Below, one piece after another: positions 7,543 to 14,708 of a stretch of DNA of 18,816 nucleotides. The notes beneath the pieces were generated by a model. The model saw only the letters and a program-made list of their open reading frames with translations. It had not been told where the DNA came from and made no database searches. A program made the translations under genes and the position numbers. Within the stretch, counting starts at the first letter, position 1. Every line of letters begins with the position of its first letter. Source of the DNA: Clostridia bacterium (GTDB lineage Bacteria; Bacillota; Clostridia; Oscillospirales; Acutalibacteraceae); contig JAGBSR010000164.1 of assembly GCA_017631745.1 (NCBI GenBank), positions 1 through 18,816 of the forward strand, read 5' to 3'.

Positions 7543-9193
7543 AGCAGTTATATGTGCTCTCAATTCCAAATATATACATTCTTCACTTGCACCATGGTGT
7601 CTTTACACGGCATTTAAAGAGCGTGGTATTCAGCAGTGCGAGTGCAGGGTTGCAGAGGGCACAATAAACGAAAAAACTGAAAATATATATAACAGAATTA
7701 CCGAAGAAAAACCTGATGTTGTGGCCTTTTCCTGCTATATATGGAATATTGGCAGGGTGCTTGAAATTGCCGAAGAGCTGAAAGAAAGCGGCGTTATCAT
7801 CGCTCTTGGCGGACCTGAGGTGTCTTACAGGCAAAGAGATATACTCGAAAATTATTCCTTCGTTGACTATGTGCTCAGCGGTGAGGGCGAAGAGATATTT
7901 CCTGAGCTTGTTGCGAGTCTTGCCGATGAAACTGATATTGATATAAAAGGTGTGTCTCTGAGAAAAGACGGCAAAATTATAGTTTCTGACGGTGAATTTA
8001 TAGACTTTGATAAAACAGCTTCGCCTTATTGCAAGGAATATTTTGAGAGTCTCGGCAACCGCATTGCCTATATCGAAAGCAGCAGGGGATGTCCCTTCAG
8101 CTGTGCTTTCTGTCTCTCGGGCAGGTGCGGTAAGGTGAGATTTATCCCTCTTGAAAGAGTGAAAAGTGAGATGGTGCTTCTTAGTGAAATGGGAGCAACA
8201 ACTATTAAATTTGTGGACAGAACCTTCAACTGCAACCCCAAAAGAGCTTTAGAGATTCTTTCATTTATCAAAGAGGAATACGGTAAAAAAATACCTGATG
8301 GTGTCTGCTTTCATTTTGAAATTGCAGCTGATATTTTAACTCAGGAGCTTTTCGAGGTTATATCTCAGTTGCCTGTCGGAGCGGTGCAGTTTGAGGTTGG
8401 TATACAATCCTTTAATGAAGAAACGCTCAAAAAAATTAACCGCAAAACTAATGTTGATATAGTTGAAAGCAATGTGAAAAGACTTTTATCTTTCGGAAAC
8501 TGCCATGTGCATATCGACCTTATTGCAGGTCTGCCTCTTGAGGGATACGACAGCTTTGTAAGGGGCTTTAACAGAGCTTATAAAATAAAGGCAAATATGC
8601 TTCAGCTCGGATTTTTAAAGATACTTTACGGTTCTCCTATGGGTGAGGATAAAGAAAGCTATCCGTGCATTTACAGCTGTGAAGCTCCATATGAAGTGAT
8701 TTCTACACCTTACATCACCGAAGAAGAGCTGAATAAACTGCGCATTTGCGAAAACGAAACAGACCGTCTTTATAACAGCGGCAGATTCAGCAGAACCCTT
8801 GAGTATGTGACAAGATTTACAGAGCCCTTTGATTTATTCTTCGGCTTTGGTGAGTTTCTCATTTCGAAGGGTCAGACGGGGAGTATACCTCTTGATAAAT
8901 ACACCTGTTTTGCTTATGAGTATTTTTCGTTGATTCGCGGTGTTGATAAAATGAGACTTCGTGACCTTATGTTGCTTGACAGAATTTCTACAAACAATTC
9001 TGATGTTATTCCCTCTTGTCTGAAGGTTGCAGACTGCAGACTCGGAAAGCTTAAGAAAATGACCGCTGACGGCAGTGTGAAATCTGTGGCAATTCTTTAC
9101 AGTGAAAATGTTGCTGTTTGCTGTGGCTACAGCGAAAACCGAAACCCCGTAACGGGTCAGTGGAATATTAAAAAAATTGATGTTGACTTATAG
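7532..9193 (+). CDS. B12-binding-domain radical SAM protein, DUF4080 type
   Basis: The 553-residue product has three parts. Residues 1-130 form a Rossmann-like cobalamin-binding-type domain, with the ALNSKYIHSSLAP opening and GGPEVSY (93-99). Residues 175-400 form the radical SAM barrel, with the 4Fe-4S motif RGCPFSCAFC (C187, C191, C194). The C-terminal 150 residues fit DUF4080, the usual partner in this architecture. The classic DxHxxG cobalamin base-off motif is not visible in the N-terminal domain, so B12 binding is unproven. Related enzymes methylate or rearrange unactivated carbons; this subfamily's reaction is, to my knowledge, unknown. The start ATG lies inside the patatin gene with GGAG seven bases upstream. 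A pair with patatin might act on a lipid, but this is only context. Confidence 0.88.
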   Translation: MKFKAVICALNSKYIHSSLAPWCLYTAFKERGIQQCECRVAEGTINEKTENIYNRITEEKPDVVAFSCYIWNIGRVLEIAEELKESGVIIALGGPEVSYRQRDILENYSFVDYVLSGEGEEIFPELVASLADETDIDIKGVSLRKDGKIIVSDGEFIDFDKTASPYCKEYFESLGNRIAYIESSRGCPFSCAFCLSGRCGKVRFIPLERVKSEMVLLSEMGATTIKFVDRTFNCNPKRALEILSFIKEEYGKKIPDGVCFHFEIAADILTQELFEVISQLPVGAVQFEVGIQSFNEETLKKINRKTNVDIVESNVKRLLSFGNCHVHIDLIAGLPLEGYDSFVRGFNRAYKIKANMLQLGFLKILYGSPMGEDKESYPCIYSCEAPYEVISTPYITEEELNKLRICENETDRLYNSGRFSRTLEYVTRFTEPFDLFFGFGEFLISKGQTGSIPLDKYTCFAYEYFSLIRGVDKMRLRDLMLLDRISTNNSDVIPSCLKVADCRLGKLKKMTADGSVKSVAILYSENVAVCCGYSENRNPVTGQWNIKKIDVDL

Positions 9194-9201
9194 CTCAGGG
9201 T

Positions 9202-9232
9202 CAAAGCCCACCCCATCGAGGGGTGGACTTTG
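9202..9232. repeat. Hairpin preceding cloverleaf-like element 4
   Basis: The stem 9202-9214 with 9220-9232 (12 of 13 pairs, one C-A mismatch) has loop ATCGA. It starts 9 bases after the radical SAM stop and has no T tract, so it is not an ordinary terminator. CAAAGCC at 9202-9208 can instead pair with GGCTTTG at 9232-9238. Confidence 0.75.
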
Positions 9233-9237
9233 GCTTT

Positions 9238-9331
9238 GCGGTGGCGGTGCTGCAGCCGAAGGCTGCAGTGCGGGCACCTTTGGTGCCCGCCGATTACGCC
9301 CCCCTTGAGGGGGCGTAATCACCGCCACCGC
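9238..9331. repeat. Cloverleaf-architecture palindromic element 4 (different sequence)
   Basis: The closing stem GCGGTGGCGGTG (9238-9249) pairs perfectly with 9320-9331. Inside are CTGCAGCC/GGCTGCAG, loop GAA (9250-9268); GCGGGCACC/GGTGCCCGC, loop TTT (9270-9290); and ATTACGCCCCC/GGGGGCGTAAT, loop CTTGA (9293-9319). Only 3 bases between helices are unpaired. The plan (one closing stem, three hairpins, mostly triloops) matches copies 1-3, but the sequence is nearly unrelated. It sits in the radical SAM-spmA spacer. Confidence 0.88.
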
Positions 9332-9336
9332 CTTCT

Positions 9337-9353
9337 CTTTGCCGATGGCAAAG
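9337..9353. repeat. Small hairpin following element 4
   Basis: CTTTGCC (9337-9343) pairs with GGCAAAG (9347-9353) around a GAT loop. GCAAAG (9348-9353) could alternatively pair with CTTTGC at 9234-9239 and so extend the closing stem of element 4. Confidence 0.7.
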
Positions 9354-9357
9354 TAAG

Positions 9358-9386
9358 TAATTATCACACTTTTTATATCATATAAT
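9358..9386 (+). promoter_or_regulatory. Possible promoter of spmAB, sigma-E-like
   Basis: CATATAAT at 9379-9386 matches a vegetative -10 (TATAAT) but has no good -35 for sigma-A. It also fits 7 of 8 positions of the sporulation sigma-E -10 consensus (CATACAMT, Bacillus), with a partly matching -35 (TAATTAT, 9358-9364) 14 bases upstream. That would suit a sporulation gene; the assignment is tentative. Confidence 0.4.
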
Positions 9387-9405
9387 TACCAAGGTGATTT
9401 ATATG

Positions 9406-10005
9406 ATGAACTATGTTTTTCCCATTCTTCTGATATTTTCATTCATTTCTGCAATTGTAACAGGCAGAGTTGATGAGCTTTCCTCAGCTGTAATAGACGG
9501 TGCCGAAAGTGCGGTACAGCTGCTTCTGAGACTTGTTTCAATGCTGTGTTTATGGGGCGGAATAATGGAAATAGGCGACAGAGCAGGTCTCACAAGGCTC
9601 TTTTCAAAGGTTATGTATCCTGTCGTGGCGCTTATATTTCCGCGGCTACGTAAAGAAAAATATGTCCTTGAAGCTATTTCCATGAATATCACTGCAAATG
9701 TTTTAGGGTTGGGCAATGCGGCAACTCCTCTTGGTCTTGAGGCTATGAGGCGGCTTCAGAGCATTAACAGCGATACTGAATTTGCCAGTGATGAGATGAT
9801 AGTTTTTGTGGTTATGAACACGGCGGCAATGCATATTATTCCTACCACGGTTGCTACTATGCGCGGACAGTACGGCAGTGAAAACCCTATGGAAATTATG
9901 CCGGCGGCATTTCTTACATCCTTTTTCGCTTTGGCAACGGCGATTACGGTGGCAAAAATAGGCAACAGATTTAAGAGAAAAGGAAGACGGCTATATGGCA
10001 GATAA
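9406..10005 (+). CDS. spmA: Spore maturation protein A
   Basis: The 199-residue integral membrane protein belongs to the nucleoside-recognition/Gate-domain family. The hallmark of SpmA is the segment NITANVLGLGNAATPLGLEA in the middle of the protein. SpmA acts with SpmB in the mother cell or forespore membrane in dehydrating the spore core and producing heat resistance. The frame is open upstream to a GTG at 9394, but that GTG lies within the AAGGTGA ribosome binding site (9391-9397); ATG 9406 is eight bases downstream and ATG 9403 five, so I chose 9406. The gene overlaps spmB by 11 bases. Its presence marks the organism as a spore former or descendant of one. Confidence 0.94.
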   Translation: MNYVFPILLIFSFISAIVTGRVDELSSAVIDGAESAVQLLLRLVSMLCLWGGIMEIGDRAGLTRLFSKVMYPVVALIFPRLRKEKYVLEAISMNITANVLGLGNAATPLGLEAMRRLQSINSDTEFASDEMIVFVVMNTAAMHIIPTTVATMRGQYGSENPMEIMPAAFLTSFFALATAITVAKIGNRFKRKGRRLYGR

Positions 10006-10522
10006 TTGGGGCAGCTATGTTTTACCGCTTATGGTTGTCGGTATTGTAGCATTCGGTCTTACGAAAAAGGTTAAGGTTTTTGATTGCTTTATGGCAGGAG
10101 CAAAAAAAGGCTTACATACAGTTTACGAGCTTATGCCGAGCATTACGGGACTTGTGGTAGCAGTTACAATGCTTAAAGAAAGCGGAGCTATGGATATTCT
10201 TTCGGATTTTTTATCACCCGTAACCTCTTTTTTCGGCGTACCCGAAGAAATTACTCCTATGGCGCTTCTGAGTCCGATTTCGGGAGGCGGCTCACTGTCG
10301 CTGTTTGAAAGCGTGCTTAAAACTTACGGACCGGATTCTTTTGTAGGGCAGGTTGCAAGTGTTGTTATGGGCTCTACGGATACAACTCTTTACGCCGTTA
10401 CGGTTTATTATGCGGCGGTGAATATCAGGAATACAAGGCACACACTTTTATCGGGGCTTACAGCAGATTTTATGAGTCTTGTTCTGTCGGCTTTTTTCGT
10501 CAGAATAACTGTGGGACAGTAG
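9995..10522 (+). CDS. spmB: Spore maturation protein B
   Basis: The 175-residue multi-spanning membrane protein is the second half of the SpmA-SpmB pair. The diagnostic SPISGGGSLSLFE segment lies near residues 97-109, followed by the conserved MGSTDTTLYAVTVY. The start ATG lies inside the end of spmA, with a purine-rich AGGAAG upstream, so translation is coupled. No terminator follows within the 112-base spacer to the next gene, whose own promoter begins 4 bases after the spmB stop. Confidence 0.95.
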   Translation: MADNWGSYVLPLMVVGIVAFGLTKKVKVFDCFMAGAKKGLHTVYELMPSITGLVVAVTMLKESGAMDILSDFLSPVTSFFGVPEEITPMALLSPISGGGSLSLFESVLKTYGPDSFVGQVASVVMGSTDTTLYAVTVYYAAVNIRNTRHTLLSGLTADFMSLVLSAFFVRITVGQ

Positions 10523-10525
10523 GAC

Positions 10526-10554
10526 TTGCAAAAAGTTGAAAAATATGTTATTAT
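10526..10554 (+). promoter_or_regulatory. Sigma-A-type promoter of the secreted CHAP-like protein gene
   Basis: TTGCAA (10526-10531) and TATTAT (10549-10554) are 17 bases apart. The start site would fall near 10561, leaving a leader of about 75 bases before the gene. Confidence 0.65.
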
Positions 10555-10562
10555 ATAAAAAG

Positions 10563-10578
10563 ATTACAAAATTGTAAT
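10563..10578. promoter_or_regulatory. Operator-like dyad at the predicted start site
   Basis: ATTACAA (10563-10569) and TTGTAAT (10572-10578) form a perfect inverted repeat around AA, placed just downstream of the -10 box, where a repressor would block transcription. A second, weaker dyad GACAG/CTGTC lies at 10588-10604 in the leader. No regulator is identified. Confidence 0.4.
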
Positions 10579-10634
10579 AATTAAGACGACAGCTACACAC
10601 TGTCTAAGGATTATAAAAATCAAGGAGCAACAGA

Positions 10635-12539
10635 ATGACAAAAAAACTTTTATGTACAATTTTGGTTATTATTTTCGTTTTTTCCTCAGTACCCTTTTAT
10701 GAGGCTTACGGCGCAAGTGATACAATGTCAACACTTGTTTCTCTCGTCAATCGTTTTCCTCAGGGTAAATATTGGAATCACATAGATAAAGCTAATTCTC
10801 CCAACAATGTAACCTCAACACCCTGCACAGGTCATTCAAATTGCAGCTGGGTATCCAACGCCTGCGATTGCAACAGCTTTGATAACGCCATACAGTGCAT
10901 GGGCTATGCTCATAAAATTTCTTATGAGATTACAGGCGTTATGCCGAGAAACAACTATATTAAGTATACCACTCTTAAAGCTTCTGATCTCAGAGTCGGC
11001 GATATCATACGTTACCGTTGGAATGGACACTCTATTTGTGTAACAGGTGTAAGCGGTAACAAAATATCCTTTACCGATTGTAACTACGTGGGCAGATGTC
11101 AGATAAGATGGGGGATAATGGACCTTTCTGAGATAGTAGGTTTCTCTTATGTTCTCAGACTCAAGGGCAACACAAGAAAAAACAGCGACCTTGATTTTTA
11201 CAAAAATGTTGACGGATACACAACAGGCCTGAATGAAAAGGCAAGCTTTGAAAGATGGAAGACCAAAGACGATGTTATTAATATCAGATCTACCCGTAAA
11301 ACAACAGCTAATATAATCGGCAAGCTCCCCACCGATACTGAAATCGATATTTATGATAAATATTATGACGGCAAATACATATGGGGTAAGGTTGTTTACG
11401 GCAACATAATGGGCTGGTGTGTTCTGAACTATTCGGAATACATCGACGGTGTAATCGAAAGACCAAATATAAAAAACATCAAAGAGACATATAATTCCGG
11501 CGAGGATATCAAGCTTAACTGGAAAGATGTCAGTGGTGCAACCAAATATATTGTTGCTGTTTATAACAGCGAAGGTGAGCGAGTAAAACGCTATGAATTC
11601 GGCAGAGCAACCACATCAAAAACAATTACAATTAAAACTGCCGACGAATATACTGCAAAGGTTGTTGCAACAAGCTCACTTATTCCTTCTTGGAGAATTG
11701 AAAGCAAGCTTTACAACTTCGAGGTGGAAAGCGGCGACAAGGTTAAGGTTGAGTCTGTTTCTTTCTCAGCTCCCTCTAAGCTGGAAGTAGGCAGCAGCAC
11801 AACTCTTGAGGCAACAGTTGAGCCTGCCTGGGCAACAGATTGCTCCGTTGTATGGAAAAGCAGCAACACCTCAGTTGCAACAGTAAGCTCAAAGGGTAAA
11901 ATCACTGCAAAAAAAATAGGCGAGGTCACAATTACCTGTACCTCTGCCGATGACAGCAGCGTTACACACAGCCAGAAGATTATCGTTATACCCGATAATG
12001 TAAAAAATCTCACACAGAGTTCATCTGCTTCAGGCACTGCACTCATTAAGTGGTCAGAGATCAGCGGAGCTGACTACTACGACATTTACGTTTACAACAG
12101 TGAAACCGACAAATATGAGAAGGCAGGAACCTCAAAAACCGAATCATATACAATATCCGATACAGCAGGAACTATATGCAAGGTAAAGGTTCGTGCTGCC
12201 GTGAAAATTTCATCAAAAACCTATTACGGTGAGTTCTCCGACGTCTTCGAAGCAGTGACAGGTCCCAAGGCTCCTAAGCTCACAGCAGATGAGGGCGCAG
12301 ACAGCATCCTTCTTAATTGGAACAAGGTTTCAGGCGCCACACAATATGTGCTTTACAGAATTGTTGACGGCGAAAAGGTAAAAATAGCTACCATAGATGC
12401 CGAAGATACCGATTACAGATATCTCGTAGAAGATGTAAAGGCAGGTCAATATACCTACAGAATAAGAGCGATAAAGCAGGTTGAGGATGTAAAGGGCTAC
12501 GGAAGCTACTCAAAGGCCGTAAGTGTTACAATAAAATAA
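10635..12539 (+). CDS. Secreted CHAP-like cysteine peptidase/amidase with SH3, Fn3-like and Big2-like domains
   Basis: The 634-residue product begins with a signal peptide (MTKKLLCTIL..., cleavage near residue 26-28). Residues 35-176 resemble a CHAP/NlpC-type papain fold: IQCMGYA gives the likely nucleophile Cys88, NGHSICV gives His132, and FTDCNY (D148/N150) may supply the third residue. Such domains usually cut cell-wall peptidoglycan or peptides. A Cys-rich insert (C64, C70, C77, C79) precedes Cys88. Next come a bacterial SH3 domain (about 213-270, INIRSTRKTTANIIGKL), an Fn3-like module (about 276-365), a Big2/Ig-like module (about 371-452, SVVWKSSNTSVATVSSKGKI) and two Fn3-like modules (about 455-543 and 545-634). 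No LPXTG or cell-wall anchor is seen. AGGAG lies seven bases before the ATG. It is monocistronic, between its own promoter and a bidirectional terminator. Confidence 0.85.
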   Translation: MTKKLLCTILVIIFVFSSVPFYEAYGASDTMSTLVSLVNRFPQGKYWNHIDKANSPNNVTSTPCTGHSNCSWVSNACDCNSFDNAIQCMGYAHKISYEITGVMPRNNYIKYTTLKASDLRVGDIIRYRWNGHSICVTGVSGNKISFTDCNYVGRCQIRWGIMDLSEIVGFSYVLRLKGNTRKNSDLDFYKNVDGYTTGLNEKASFERWKTKDDVINIRSTRKTTANIIGKLPTDTEIDIYDKYYDGKYIWGKVVYGNIMGWCVLNYSEYIDGVIERPNIKNIKETYNSGEDIKLNWKDVSGATKYIVAVYNSEGERVKRYEFGRATTSKTITIKTADEYTAKVVATSSLIPSWRIESKLYNFEVESGDKVKVESVSFSAPSKLEVGSSTTLEATVEPAWATDCSVVWKSSNTSVATVSSKGKITAKKIGEVTITCTSADDSSVTHSQKIIVIPDNVKNLTQSSSASGTALIKWSEISGADYYDIYVYNSETDKYEKAGTSKTESYTISDTAGTICKVKVRAAVKISSKTYYGEFSDVFEAVTGPKAPKLTADEGADSILLNWNKVSGATQYVLYRIVDGEKVKIATIDAEDTDYRYLVEDVKAGQYTYRIRAIKQVEDVKGYGSYSKAVSVTIK

Positions 12540-12541
12540 AT

Positions 12542-12580
12542 AAAAGCTACTTCACTCCCGAAAGAATGAAGTAGCTTTTT
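12542..12580. terminator. Bidirectional Rho-independent terminator
   Basis: AAAAGCTACTTCA (12542-12554) pairs with 12567-12579. T runs on both strands serve the peptidase gene on the plus strand and the small membrane protein gene, which ends at 12583, on the minus strand. Confidence 0.9.
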
Positions 12581-12582
12581 TC

Positions 12583-12807
12583 TTACACTGATTTTTTTAA
12601 TAGTGCAAATACTCCTGCAATAACCAAAGCAGGAACGAGTATCACCGCACCGCCTGCAAAAATAAGACAAAGTATCATCACGGGCACTGCGAGACACAGT
12701 AAAATCGAAGCTAGAATTTTAGTTGCACCCCAAGTAATTTTAAAAGCAAGCTTTATAGCTCCGATGAAAAAATACAGGGATAAAAGGGTAACTAAGATTT
12801 CGAACAT
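12583..12807 (-). CDS. Small hydrophobic membrane protein, unknown function
   Basis: The 74-residue protein is almost wholly hydrophobic, with likely membrane segments at about 2-20, 28-48 and 50-70 and a short basic tail (LLKKSV). I do not recognise a family. It is judged a real gene because a perfect AGGAGG lies seven bases before the ATG, and because it ends at a strong terminator shared with the convergent peptidase gene. A plus-strand or other-frame reading of the region shows no better candidate. It may be co-transcribed with the upstream minus-strand genes or have its own promoter in the 129-base spacer. Confidence 0.75.
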   Translation of the reverse strand: MFEILVTLLSLYFFIGAIKLAFKITWGATKILASILLCLAVPVMILCLIFAGGAVILVPALVIAGVFALLKKSV

Positions 12808-12831
12808 TTTTTTCCTCCTGAAACAGTAATA

Positions 12832-12851
12832 TGCAAACCTTGCGGTTTACA
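12832..12851 (-). promoter_or_regulatory. Leader hairpin with GCAA tetraloop upstream of the small membrane gene
   Basis: On the minus strand an 8-bp stem TGTAAACC/GGTTTGCA (one G-U pair) closes a GCAA loop, a stable GNRA tetraloop, about 25 bases before the start codon and just ahead of the ribosome binding site. No T tract follows. A role in mRNA stability or translation is possible. Confidence 0.4.
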
Positions 12852-12936
12852 GCTATAATTCTACTGTTTTTCGTCGGGGAAATAAATGACAGCTTCAGCA
12901 AAATAAAGGGGGATAATTTGCCGTTTTAGGTAAAAA

Positions 12937-13893
12937 TCAGACCGTAGCCTCGTAAATGCCGATTGACTCTCTTCCGTGCAGATTATTGGCTACATTTCGT
13001 GCATTGAAATAAAGTCTGAGCTTGCCGTTATAATATGTCAGACAGCAGGCATATACATACTGCGCCATCCAATTGTTATCGCCGCATTTCTGAGGTACAA
13101 GGAAATGCTTGACAAAGCTGAAGTTTTCTCCGTCGTCAGATCTGAGAAGCATAATTGCAGAGTGGCTGTTGCCGTTTTCTTCATATATGCCGTTTTGAAG
13201 ACCTATGTAGCAATCCTTGAGCTTATAAACCTTTAAACAGCCTGAGCAGAGGTTGAGAAATTTATTGTTTTTATCAGGGCTTATGATAGGCGAGGTACGG
13301 GAAACATAACCCTCAGCCACAGATTTGCTTTCCGCATATGAAATGTGAGTAGGCTCGCAGAAGTTGCAGTCTTTGATAAAAGTCTGACCGCAGGAATAAT
13401 AGAGTCTGTAGCCGTCGTCTTTTTTTATAAGGAAGGGATTTGAAATTGACTGCCCTTTTTTGTCAACCTCGAATGGTCTTGTCTGACCGATTACAAGGTG
13501 AGGCTCAGTCCACTTTACAAGGTCGGTGGACTCGGTGCAGTAAATTTCGCTTTTCCATTTACCGCCAAGGAAGGACAGAGCGTTGCAAATTAATGGCATT
13601 GTTCTCTCATAAAAGAGATAATATCTTCCGTCGATAATATTGATGTCAGGTCGCATAGCACGATTGACAACTCTGCCGAGAGGCTTGAAGCTTATGCCGT
13701 CAGCACTTTCATAGTGGTACACACCGTAGAAGGTGTGGCAGAAAAGATGCCACTTGCCGTCGGGTGTGAGGTCGGGAGTCAGGACACTCGGGTCTGCAAC
13801 AACAAAGCTGTTTATGGGGTTGCGGATAACGGGGTTATTTTCATAAAGAGCGAATTCTGCGCTCATAAATTCATCAAAGCTGAGATTTATCAT
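12937..13893 (-). CDS. GH43-like five-bladed beta-propeller glycosidase-family protein
   Basis: The 318-residue protein has no signal peptide, so it is cytoplasmic. It shows the repeated blade pattern of the GH43/GH32/GH130-like propellers: GKWHLFCHT (47-54), GRYYLFYER (89-97), DGYRLYYSC (160-168) and GKLRLYFNAR (290-299). VADPSVL puts Asp34 in the usual place of the catalytic base in GH43/GH32 enzymes; Asp83 (RPDI) and Glu96 (YER) are further candidate active-site acids. Substrate cannot be told; arabinose- or xylose-containing oligosaccharides would be typical for GH43, and GH130-type phosphorolysis is an alternative. The start overlaps the stop of the GNAT gene (ATGA) and has GAGGAG eight bases upstream, so the two are translationally coupled. 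Confidence 0.7.
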   Translation of the reverse strand: MINLSFDEFMSAEFALYENNPVIRNPINSFVVADPSVLTPDLTPDGKWHLFCHTFYGVYHYESADGISFKPLGRVVNRAMRPDINIIDGRYYLFYERTMPLICNALSFLGGKWKSEIYCTESTDLVKWTEPHLVIGQTRPFEVDKKGQSISNPFLIKKDDGYRLYYSCGQTFIKDCNFCEPTHISYAESKSVAEGYVSRTSPIISPDKNNKFLNLCSGCLKVYKLKDCYIGLQNGIYEENGNSHSAIMLLRSDDGENFSFVKHFLVPQKCGDNNWMAQYVYACCLTYYNGKLRLYFNARNVANNLHGRESIGIYEATV

Positions 13894-14482
13894 TCTGCAT
13901 TCTCCTCATACATCATATAGTAATTGTGGATGTTTTCTCTTTTCCAGTGGTCGTGTTTTATAACTTTGAATCCGAGCTTTTCATAAAACTTAACATTATC
14001 AGGGTCCTGAGCCTCAAGACCTAATTTGTAGCCCTTTGCCGTCAGGTCGGCGATGCCCTGTCTTATAAGCCTTGATGCAACACCCTTGCCCTGATGCTTC
14101 GGGTCAACAAAAACCGGGGAAATAATCAGAGTGTTTTCGGGAAAGACCTTAACATCAAGGTGACCGTAGACCAAAAGTGTTTTAATTGTCTTGGGCAGGT
14201 ATAACAGCAGAAATATCCAATGAGGTACATCAGAAAATCAATCACGTCATATTCGTTGTGGGCCTTACGCCAAACACATATGCCTCTGTTTTCTTCGTCA
14301 ATATAGATAATGTCTTCTCTTGAAGAGGTGGCAAGGCGCTCAATCATAAAGTGATAGACAAACTTTTTTCTCAAGGCTTTGTTTTTGGTTACATAGGAAT
14401 GTACAGGGTCATTTACATAGGCTTCAGCCGCCATTTTAGAAAAGTATTTAAGTTGTTTTCTTGTAAGTTGATGCTTGAACAT
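13890..14482 (-). pseudogene. GNAT-family N-acetyltransferase interrupted by a frameshift
   Basis: Two minus-strand frames together make one GNAT protein. The first runs from ATG 14482 (ribosome binding site TGGAG seven bases upstream) and holds the N-terminal half; it goes out of frame near 14195 and stops at 14126. The second, in the -1 frame, continues PKTIKTLLVYGHLDVKVF and carries the acetyl-CoA-binding motif A (VDPKHQGKGVASRLI, Q/R-x-x-G-x-G/A type) and the C-terminal FYEKLGFK segment, ending at TGA 13890-13892. Joined at the CCC run near 14193-14196 they give about 197 residues, a normal size. A one-base deletion, a sequencing error or a programmed -1 shift could each explain it. The catalytic half alone has a possible TTG start at 14174 but no evident ribosome binding site. 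The acceptor is unknown. Confidence 0.85.
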
Positions 14483-14510
14483 ATTTATTCTCCAAAAATT
14501 TCTTGGCTAA

Positions 14511-14539
14511 ATTATATCATATAATAACAGTTTAGACAA
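14511..14539 (-). promoter_or_regulatory. Sigma-A-type promoter of the minus-strand GNAT-glycosidase operon
   Basis: Reading the minus strand, TTGTCT (14539-14534) and a perfect TATAAT (14516-14511) are 17 bases apart, about 30 bases before the GNAT start. A strong promoter argues that the operon, including the frameshifted gene, is transcribed. Confidence 0.78.
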
Positions 14540-14611
14540 GTTGAAATTTTGCAACACTTCACGCTTAAATGTATCGATTTAAGAATTTATTAACACTTTA
14601 GACTCTGATGA

Positions 14612-14650
14612 TTAACAAATAGAACGGCATTTTTGCTATTATGTTATAAG
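14612..14650 (+). promoter_or_regulatory. Possible promoter of the acyl-CoA ligase gene
   Basis: Two weak candidates: TTAACA (14612-14617) with TATTAT (14637-14642) at a long 19-base spacing, or an extended -10 TGTTATAAG (14642-14650) without a -35. The rest of the 226-base divergent spacer 14483-14708 holds only the minus-strand promoter and AT-rich sequence. Confidence 0.35.
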
Positions 14651-14708
14651 TGCAAATATGTGCGTTATTTTAATTGAATTATAAACACAAAAATACGGAG
14701 GTGCTGTT

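Noticed and set aside
9202..9353. Series of hairpins as a CRISPR array
   Set aside because: The hairpins differ in sequence and there are no regularly spaced identical repeats or spacers.
9394..9405. GTG 9394 as the start of spmA
   Set aside because: The GTG overlaps the AAGGTGA ribosome binding site; ATG 9406 (or 9403) is at proper distance.
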